DNA of 64,000 nucleotides from NCBI RefSeq assembly GCF_007673095.1, contig NZ_VDYZ01000012.1, forward strand, positions 1 to 64,000, given 5' to 3'. Position numbers and translations under genes: made by a program. Of this stretch, positions 57,984 to 64,000 are shown in pieces. The stretch is from Corynebacterium glyciniphilum AJ 3170 (GTDB lineage: Bacteria; Actinomycetota; Actinomycetes; Mycobacteriales; Mycobacteriaceae). Numbering within the stretch: the first letter of the stretch is position 1; each line of letters starts with the position of its first letter. Below the pieces are notes generated by a model. That model worked only from the letters and a program-made list of their open reading frames with translations. It was not told where the DNA came from and did no database searches.

Positions 57984-59201
57984 ATGGAAACAGGCGTGCC
58001 GTGGTTGCTTCCGAGCGTCCTGACCAGTAGAAATGGGAGGGTGCAACAGTCCACTCCACAAGATCTCCGAGACCTGCCCCCGGTCCGGCGGACGTCGGGC
58101 CCCGTCCCTGATCCCCGCCCGGCCGAGAGCGACGACGGCGGACGCGGCCAGAGCCCTGTCCGCCGCCGGATCGGCAGGTCGTTGGCCGTCCTCACCGCCA
58201 CGGTGATGGTCGGTGCACTGGTGTGGGTGGGGCATTCGCCGGCGGGTGAGAATGAGGCGGCCCTCGAGGAGTACCGGGAGCAGACGGTCCGTGAGAATGC
58301 GGTCGCCGCATCAGAGAGCATCGTCCCCACCGCCGCGGAGGCGGAGCTGGGCAACGGACCGAAGCTTGACGGCCCCGCGCCGGGGAGTTCGAAGAAGATC
58401 TCCCTGCGCAGCGGCGACCGCACCCGCGAAGGCGTGTTGTCCGTGCCGGAGGGGTATGACCCGGAGAAGCCGTACCCGGTGCTGGTGACCTACCACGGCT
58501 ACCGCGAGAGCGCCCAGGGGTTCCACGACTACGCAGGTTTCGACGAGAAACCCGCGATCACCGTGTCCATGCAGGGCGTCGGGGACTCCTGGGAGGGGGC
58601 ACCGTACGCGAAGACGAAGGACGGCGAGGACGTCCGCTTCACCCGCGACATGCTCGCGGCACTGAACACGACGTACAACGTCGACCGGTCCCGGATCTAC
58701 GCTGCGGGCATGTCCAACGGTGGCGGCATGGTCGCCAAGCTGGCTTGCCGTGAGCCCCGTCTCTTCGCCGCGGTCGCCTCCGTCGCCGGGGCCTACTACA
58801 GCGGCACGCGCACCAACTGCGTGGAGGACGCCGGCCGTGCCCCGTCCTTCCTGGAGATCCACGGCACCAAGGACGAGACCATCAACTACCAGGGCGGGTC
58901 GCGTCACGGCGGTACCTACATGGCCGCCCGGGACCTGGTCGAGGACGTCGCCAGCAGGAACCACTGCCAGAGCACCCCGGTGACCACCGCCCTGGCGGGT
59001 GATGTCCGCCGGCAGCAGTGGCCGATGTGCTCGCCGGGCACCTCGGTGGTGCACCTGCGCGTCGGCGACGGCGGGCACACCTGGCCGGGTGACGCCTCAG
59101 GGGCATCCGGGGCGGCCTCGGACTCCGCCGAGGCGACGTCCTATTCGCTGGACGCCACCACGGAGGTGTGGTCCTTCCTGTCAGGACACCAGCTCACCTG
59201 A
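57984..59201 (+). CDS. LpqC-like polyhydroxybutyrate depolymerase/feruloyl esterase family hydrolase
   Basis: A protein of about 405 aa (start uncertain; GTG 57936 or GTG 58041 are alternatives). A hydrophilic N-terminus and one membrane anchor (SLAVLTATVMVGALVWVG) are followed by a CE1/LpqC-type alpha/beta hydrolase. The nucleophile elbow is AAGMSNGGGM, the acid region HGTKDETINYQGG, and the catalytic His is in GDGGHTWPG. Oxyanion segment VTYHGYRESA. It probably acts outside the membrane on esters. Convergent with the aminopeptidase pair. Confidence 0.82.
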   Translation: METGVPWLLPSVLTSRNGRVQQSTPQDLRDLPPVRRTSGPVPDPRPAESDDGGRGQSPVRRRIGRSLAVLTATVMVGALVWVGHSPAGENEAALEEYREQTVRENAVAASESIVPTAAEAELGNGPKLDGPAPGSSKKISLRSGDRTREGVLSVPEGYDPEKPYPVLVTYHGYRESAQGFHDYAGFDEKPAITVSMQGVGDSWEGAPYAKTKDGEDVRFTRDMLAALNTTYNVDRSRIYAAGMSNGGGMVAKLACREPRLFAAVASVAGAYYSGTRTNCVEDAGRAPSFLEIHGTKDETINYQGGSRHGGTYMAARDLVEDVASRNHCQSTPVTTALAGDVRRQQWPMCSPGTSVVHLRVGDGGHTWPGDASGASGAASDSAEATSYSLDATTEVWSFLSGHQLT

Positions 59202-59214
59202 CAGCTGGACCCGG

Positions 59215-60564
59215 CTACCATGCCAGGGCACCCATCGGGTCCCAGGCGGGCAGGACGTGCGGGCTGGTGGACAGCGCCTCACGGTACTGCTGCGGCAGCC
59301 GGTCGCGGTGCACGGCGATCTCGAAGACGTACTGCCCGAACCAGTTGTCGTTCATCGTCCAGAAGCCTTTCTCCGCCGCCTTCGGGCCCCAGGAGTTCTC
59401 CACACGCCAGCGCAGGGGCTGGCCGTCGTCGTCGACGTCGACACCGGTGAAGACCATCGCATGGGTCATCTGCGACTCGCCGGTGAGGAGCCGCTGCTCC
59501 TTCGTCAGGTCCAGGTCCACGCCGTAGAAGCCCTCGTAGTCGTGGAGACGGGCGTCCCAGACGCCGCGGTCACGGTAGGACTGTGCGGCGGTGTCACATC
59601 CGAACCACACGGGGCTGCCGTCCTGCAGTGACTCCAGCACAGCGGCCTTGATGACCTCGATCGGGGCGTTGAGGTAGGTCACCGGTGAGCCACCGACGAC
59701 ATTGCCGAGGTGCTCGACGGTGAACAGCTCACCCTTGGGGGACGATGCGCGTGGATCGTCGACGACACAGACGTAGTCGTCCAGGTCGCGGGGGAGGTAC
59801 TCGCCGGCGAAGTCGAGCGGGGTCATCTCCCCGATGCGGTGGAACTCGTCGTTCCTGTCTCGGTACTGCCAGACGAAACGTTCCGGCGGGGTGCCGAGAT
59901 GCGTGGTGAGGATGCGGTGGACGTCGGAGAGGGTGGCGCGGTGGACGGCGTCCGTGTGACCGGCACCGGCGGCACGCATACGTGCCGCCCCGGCGCGCAG
60001 GGAGGTCGACAGGTCCCGGTTCATCGCCCGGGTGTCAGAGGACGAGCGGGTCTCGGGCATGGCGTACTTCGGGACGGCGCCGTACTTGTCGACGAGTGCG
60101 ACGAACATGTTCCACTGTCCACCGTCCTCCACCGGGTCGGCGAGCAGGTGCTGGACGGTGCGGTCGGTGATGTCGCGGTCGACGAGGCCGGCCATCGCGC
60201 CGAGGAAGTGGTTGGCCTTCTCCAGTTTGTCCCAGTAGTGCAGGTAGGTCTGGGAGAGTTCGAGGTCCTTGACACCGGTGGACTCGATGACACCGCCGGT
60301 GCCGCCGCGCAGGGCGTTGAGGCCGGCGAAGATCCAGCAGCGGCCGGACTTCTTCTGGTCGGCGACCGACCAGGAGTCCAGTTTCACCGAGGTGGAGCTG
60401 TCGGTGGTGGCCAGGACGTCCCGGTCGAGGGTGACGGTCTCGACGTTGGTGGCCGTCGCGGCGTTGCGTGCCATGCGGAAGGACGGGTCGGTCCGCAGTT
60501 CATTGCCGAGGGCGGTGAGGTGTGCCGGGTCGAGCCCGGTGTGTGTGGTGGTTGCTGTAGTCAT
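59215..60564 (-). CDS. pepC: C1 aminopeptidase (PepC/bleomycin-hydrolase family), copy 2
   Basis: A 449-aa cytosolic cysteine aminopeptidase. The catalytic Cys is in QKKSGRCWIFAGLN (about residue 77), His in MTHAMVFTG and Asn in WRVENSWG. The C-terminal segment normally plugs the active site of the hexamer. The start codon overlaps the stop of the other copy by one base (TGATG), so the two are coupled. Confidence 0.92.
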   Translation of the reverse strand: MTTATTTHTGLDPAHLTALGNELRTDPSFRMARNAATATNVETVTLDRDVLATTDSSTSVKLDSWSVADQKKSGRCWIFAGLNALRGGTGGVIESTGVKDLELSQTYLHYWDKLEKANHFLGAMAGLVDRDITDRTVQHLLADPVEDGGQWNMFVALVDKYGAVPKYAMPETRSSSDTRAMNRDLSTSLRAGAARMRAAGAGHTDAVHRATLSDVHRILTTHLGTPPERFVWQYRDRNDEFHRIGEMTPLDFAGEYLPRDLDDYVCVVDDPRASSPKGELFTVEHLGNVVGGSPVTYLNAPIEVIKAAVLESLQDGSPVWFGCDTAAQSYRDRGVWDARLHDYEGFYGVDLDLTKEQRLLTGESQMTHAMVFTGVDVDDDGQPLRWRVENSWGPKAAEKGFWTMNDNWFGQYVFEIAVHRDRLPQQYREALSTSPHVLPAWDPMGALAW

Positions 60565-61988
60565 CAGGCCATCGCATCCCAGATCGGAAGGTCAGTGGTG
60601 TCGCCGCGGTCGAGGGCGGCCAGTGCGTCTTCGAGGTCGCCGGTGGTGTCGGTCAGGCGTCGTCGGGGGACGACGACCTGGAAGACGTTGTCGGCGAACC
60701 AGTTGTCGGCCATGGTGCCGTAGCCGCCGCCGGCCAGCTCGGTGTGCTGCGCGTGGCTCTTGGTGCCCCAGGAGTTCTCCACGCGCCACCGCAGTTCACC
60801 GGAGGGGGAGCGGTCGTAGCCGGTGAAGACCATGCCGTGGGTCAACCGGGATTCGGCGGTCTCCATCTGCTCGGCCTTGGTCGAGGCGGAGTCGGTGCCG
60901 TAGAGCGCGTCGAGTTCGAGCAGGTCGGCGTCCCACACCCCGGAGGTGGCGACGAACTGGCGGTTGACGTCGCAGGCGAACCAGACCGGTTCGCCGGCGT
61001 CGAGACTGTCGGTGACGAGACGGCGCAGGGTGTCGATCCCGGCGGTGACGTAGCTGAAGTCCCGTGTGCCCCACACGTTGTTCTCGCGGGTGATGCTGAA
61101 CGCCTGCCCGTCGGCGTGGCGGGGGTCGTGGACGACGCTGACGTAGCTGTCGAGGCCGTCGAGGCTGTCGGGTCCGGTCGGGAGCATCTCGGCGGCGAAC
61201 TGCTGCGGGGTGTAGGTGCCGCCCCGGTGGAATCCGTTGTCGGAGTCGCGGTACTGCCAGGTGAACTCCGTCGGCGGCAGGCCGAGGTGGATGGCGGTGA
61301 CGCGGTGGGCGTCGGCGAGTGTCTCGGAGATGATGCGTTCTGTCGTGTCGGCGTCACCCCCGTCCACGTCCGTGAGCACCGCCTCGCGCAGGCGCAGTGC
61401 CCCGCGGCGCAGCACGGTACGCAGCCGGCCGTCCAGCTGCGGGGTGCGTCCTGAGCCGAAGGTCTCCGGCATGGCGTAGGACGGCACGACGCCGTACTTC
61501 GCCACGAGGTTGGTGAAGTAGTTCCACTGGCCACCGTCGGACGCCGCGCCCTGCAGCAGGGCGGCGACGGTGCGGTCGTCCAGGTCCGTGACGCCGCTGC
61601 GGAACAGCTGTTCCAGCGACCGCAGGACATGGTTCGACTTCTCGATCTTGTCGAAGAACTGCAGGTAGGTGTGGGAGAACTCGAACTCCGTGACGCCGAG
61701 TTTCTCCGCCACGCGGTGACGGAAGACGTTGTAGGCGGCGAACATCCAGCAGCGGCCCGACTGCTTCTGGTCGCTGACCGCGAGGGAGTCGAGCTTCACC
61801 TCGGTGGTGGGGTCCAGGGCCACGACCGCGTCACGGTTGAGGGCGACGGCGTTGACGTCGGCCGCGGTCACGGCATTCCGGGCGATGCGGAGGGCACGGT
61901 CGCCGTCGGCGGTCGCCTGCAGCTCGGCGAGAAGGTCAGGGGTGAGTTCCTGTGACTGTTCGCGGGACAATGGGGGTGAAGTGCTCAT
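60564..61988 (-). CDS. pepC: C1 aminopeptidase (PepC/bleomycin-hydrolase family), copy 1
   Basis: A 474-aa paralogue of the next gene. The Cys is in DQKQSGRCWMFAAYN, His in LTHGMVFTGYD and Asn in WRVENSWG. ATG 61988 gives the normal length. The promoter region is only 33 bp and shared with the divergent GCS2/ATP-grasp gene. The two copies are clearly diverged in the non-catalytic parts, so this is an old tandem duplication and they could form mixed oligomers. Confidence 0.92.
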   Translation of the reverse strand: MSTSPPLSREQSQELTPDLLAELQATADGDRALRIARNAVTAADVNAVALNRDAVVALDPTTEVKLDSLAVSDQKQSGRCWMFAAYNVFRHRVAEKLGVTEFEFSHTYLQFFDKIEKSNHVLRSLEQLFRSGVTDLDDRTVAALLQGAASDGGQWNYFTNLVAKYGVVPSYAMPETFGSGRTPQLDGRLRTVLRRGALRLREAVLTDVDGGDADTTERIISETLADAHRVTAIHLGLPPTEFTWQYRDSDNGFHRGGTYTPQQFAAEMLPTGPDSLDGLDSYVSVVHDPRHADGQAFSITRENNVWGTRDFSYVTAGIDTLRRLVTDSLDAGEPVWFACDVNRQFVATSGVWDADLLELDALYGTDSASTKAEQMETAESRLTHGMVFTGYDRSPSGELRWRVENSWGTKSHAQHTELAGGGYGTMADNWFADNVFQVVVPRRRLTDTTGDLEDALAALDRGDTTDLPIWDAMA

Positions 61989-62021
61989 GCACCCGTTATA
62001 CCCTTCGACTAGCGTGGCCCC

Positions 62022-64000
62022 ATGGGCACCACCGTGAGAGTGGAAGAGGACCTGCACATCGTCGACCGGACTGCTCGTGCGCCTGCCCCGTGTGCGGACG
62101 AGATCGTGGCGCGGTTGGGGGACGTGGAACGGTTCTCTGCGCTGCGTGACGCCGAGCGACTGATCTCCCGGACGTCACCGAACTCTGACCTGGCTGGTCT
62201 GCTCGCCGAACTCCGTCGTAACAGGAGCCTGGTGGCGCAGGTGGCCGGCCAGTTGGACGGTGACTGCGCGCCGTTGGCGGTCGGCGTCGTCCCGTGGCCG
62301 CGCCGGGGTGTGCATTCCACCGGTGGGCTCCGGGTCACCGTGCAGTGCGGCGACGGCGGTGGCGGCGACGGCGGTGACGACGTTCTCGCGGTCTGCCGAG
62401 GGGTCTCCCGGCACCTGCCCGCCCTGCTGGCGGTCAGTGCGTCCTCCCCGCTGGACGATGAGGGCGTGGACACCGGGTACGCCAGTTCGCGGGCGCTGCA
62501 GGCGCCGCGGTGGCCGGCGTCCGGCGCCTATCCCGAGGCCGCGACCATGGACGACTACCGCAGGGACGTGGAGTTCCTGCAGCACACCCGGGTGATCAGC
62601 GGGCCGGAGATGATGCACTACGACGTACGGCCTGCCCGGGAGGCGGCACACGGGGAGGCGACAGGTGGGGTCGAGATCCGGCTGTGCGACGCCTGTTCCT
62701 CGTCAGCGACGGTGGCGGTGATCGTGGCACTGTGCCGGGCACTGGTCGTCCGCGAGACCGCGCTGGTGCGGCGGGGAACCCCCACCCCGCCGTTACCGGT
62801 GCTCCAGCAACGCACCGCGACCTGGCGGGCCGCCCGCTCCGGGATGGAGGGCGAGCTGCTCGACCCGACGGACCTGGAACTGAAACCGGCGGAGGACGTC
62901 CTCGTCGCGTTGGTCGATCTCCTCGCCGACGAACTCGGGGACGGGTGCGGGTGGGTCAGGGACACCGTCCGGCAGCTGCTGCGCGCCGGGTCGGGCGCCT
63001 ACCGGCAACGTCGGACGCTCCGCCGTCGGGGCAGGACCGATGATGTGGTGGGCCTGTTGATCGCCGAGACCCTCGACACCGTCGGGCTGGAGGACGCGAC
63101 CCCGCGCACACCGCTGGGCCTGTCGGCCTATGAACCCAGTGTCGTCGACGACCTGGGGGAGGCCTTCTGGGACGAGGCCGTCGACGCCACCGGAACACCC
63201 CGTCCCGTCTCCGCCCCGGCCCTGTCGACGATGGTGCAGACCGGTGCGCTGCGACTGCGGTCCAGGTTGCAGGCGTCCGAGGAGGAACTCACCGACCGGG
63301 GGATCACGTTCCGCGCCAGTGGTACGGACCGCCACCTGGTCTTCCCCATCGACCCGATGCCGAGGATCATCACGGGACCGACGTGGGACACCCTGGCCGC
63401 CGGCGTGGAGCAACGGATGCGGGCGATCAACGCCTTCCTCGACGACATCTACGGCGACCGCGAGATCGTCCGCGCCGGGGTCGTGGATCTGGCGACGCTG
63501 GAACGTGCACCGGGGTTCCGTCGGGTGGGGCGTCACGTTCCGGCAGGGCGGGTGCGTAACCACATCAACGGCGCTGACCTGGTGTGTTCCGACGACGGAC
63601 GGTGGAAGGTGCTCGAGGACAATGTCCGCATGCCGTCGGGTCTGACATTCGCCCTGGCGGCGAGGGACGTGACCTGCCACCATTTCCCGGAGATGCTCGA
63701 GGCCACCGAGCGTGAGTTCGGTGAGGTCGTTGACCCGGCCGGGTCGTTGGAGACGATGTGCACCACGCTGCGTGCGGCAGCACCGCCCGGGGTTGACCCG
63801 GAGCGGGCGCATGTCGTCGTGGCCTCCGCGGGGGAGGAGGACAGCACCTTCGCCGAGCAGTCGCTCATCGCCGGAGTCGGCGGATTCTCCGTGTGCACCA
63901 CCGACCAGATCCTGGTGGACGCCGACGACGACGGGACGCCCACCCTGTGGGACGTCTCCCGCACACGACGGAGACGGGTGGACGTGGTCTACATGCGGAT
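62022..64000 (+). CDS. GCS2-type carboxylate-amine ligase fused to circularly permuted ATP-grasp (partial)
   Basis: An open frame from ATG 62022 runs off the right edge (659 codons seen). A TAGCGT box 6 bp upstream suggests a leaderless start. Residues 1 to about 250 resemble glutamate-cysteine ligase family 2: TVRVEEDLHIVD, SASSPLDDEGVDTGYAS, MMHYDVRPA and VEIRLCDACSSS. From about 300 the protein resembles type 2 circularly permuted ATP-grasp proteins (DUF404/407): RAINAFLDDIYG, VRNHINGADLVCSDDGRWKV and LEDNVRMPSGLTF. Such proteins are thought to make amide bonds in unknown peptides or metabolites, usually with an alpha-E (DUF403) and a transglutaminase-like partner. Confidence 0.82.
   Translation, partial: MGTTVRVEEDLHIVDRTARAPAPCADEIVARLGDVERFSALRDAERLISRTSPNSDLAGLLAELRRNRSLVAQVAGQLDGDCAPLAVGVVPWPRRGVHSTGGLRVTVQCGDGGGGDGGDDVLAVCRGVSRHLPALLAVSASSPLDDEGVDTGYASSRALQAPRWPASGAYPEAATMDDYRRDVEFLQHTRVISGPEMMHYDVRPAREAAHGEATGGVEIRLCDACSSSATVAVIVALCRALVVRETALVRRGTPTPPLPVLQQRTATWRAARSGMEGELLDPTDLELKPAEDVLVALVDLLADELGDGCGWVRDTVRQLLRAGSGAYRQRRTLRRRGRTDDVVGLLIAETLDTVGLEDATPRTPLGLSAYEPSVVDDLGEAFWDEAVDATGTPRPVSAPALSTMVQTGALRLRSRLQASEEELTDRGITFRASGTDRHLVFPIDPMPRIITGPTWDTLAAGVEQRMRAINAFLDDIYGDREIVRAGVVDLATLERAPGFRRVGRHVPAGRVRNHINGADLVCSDDGRWKVLEDNVRMPSGLTFALAARDVTCHHFPEMLEATEREFGEVVDPAGSLETMCTTLRAAAPPGVDPERAHVVVASAGEEDSTFAEQSLIAGVGGFSVCTTDQILVDADDDGTPTLWDVSRTRRRRVDVVYMR

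Noticed and set aside
57920..58423. N-terminal extension of the lipase to 629 codons
   Set aside because: It overlaps the divergent LpqC-like gene and would bury the clear signal peptide that starts at 57919.

Overview
The window is from a high-G+C actinobacterium, almost certainly a Corynebacterium or a close mycolic-acid-bearing relative. The gene order esx pair-rplM-rpsI-glmM ... glmS-alr ... groES-groEL-whiB-sigD-rsdA-guaB-guaB3 ... guaA ... metQNI-dnaE2 matches the Corynebacterium core chromosome as I know it. Several genes also appear to start at or within a few bases of a TAnnnT -10 box, i.e. leaderless transcripts typical of the group.

Bases 1 to about 9,930 are accessory DNA. They hold a DJ-1/PfpI remnant, a resolvase-TniA-TniB transposition module, a divergent thioredoxin-reductase-like flavoprotein and MarR regulator with a palindromic operator between them, a second resolvase, and a markedly lower-G+C cargo block. 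That block contains an unknown 152-aa protein, a TauD-like Fe/2-oxoglutarate oxygenase, and a translationally coupled protein with a HEPN-type RNxxxH motif and a zinc ribbon. The block ends in a large serine recombinase (LSR). Directly beyond it the type VII secretion ATPase gene eccC begins in the middle of its second transmembrane helix, so an LSR-borne element appears to have integrated inside eccC, with the 5' part of eccC left of the window.

From 9,945 to about 23,900 lies an ESX-4-type locus: truncated eccC, an Rv3446c-family protein, esxU, esxT, rplM, rpsI and glmM. It is interrupted by a lactate-use cassette (lldP-lldD and divergent lldR, with two perfect LldR-type palindromes). The esx pair and an uncharacterised three-gene operon after glmM carry near-identical hairpin-plus-ECF-type promoters (GGGAAC, 18 bp, GTCTCT), suggesting co-regulation by a SigM-like factor.

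From 23,900 to about 46,800 are core genes: glmS, an alr-tsaE fusion, a tsaB-rimI-tsaD triple fusion, CIRCE-groES-groEL, whiB, sigD-rsdA, guaB, guaB3, a Na/Pi transporter pair, guaA, an SOS-controlled imuA'-imuB pair, and a sucraseferredoxin-like protein. From 46,800 to 64,000 are an AMIN-like lipoprotein, metQNI with a McbR-like box, a cupin regulator, dnaE2 with a LexA box over its start codon, a divergent pair (degenerate DUF559-type nuclease and EspI-like ATPase) bracketed by two inverted 86-bp palindromic repeats, two secreted or anchored esterases, two tandem C1 aminopeptidases, and a GCS2/ATP-grasp fusion that runs off the right edge. I saw no tRNA, rRNA or CRISPR array.
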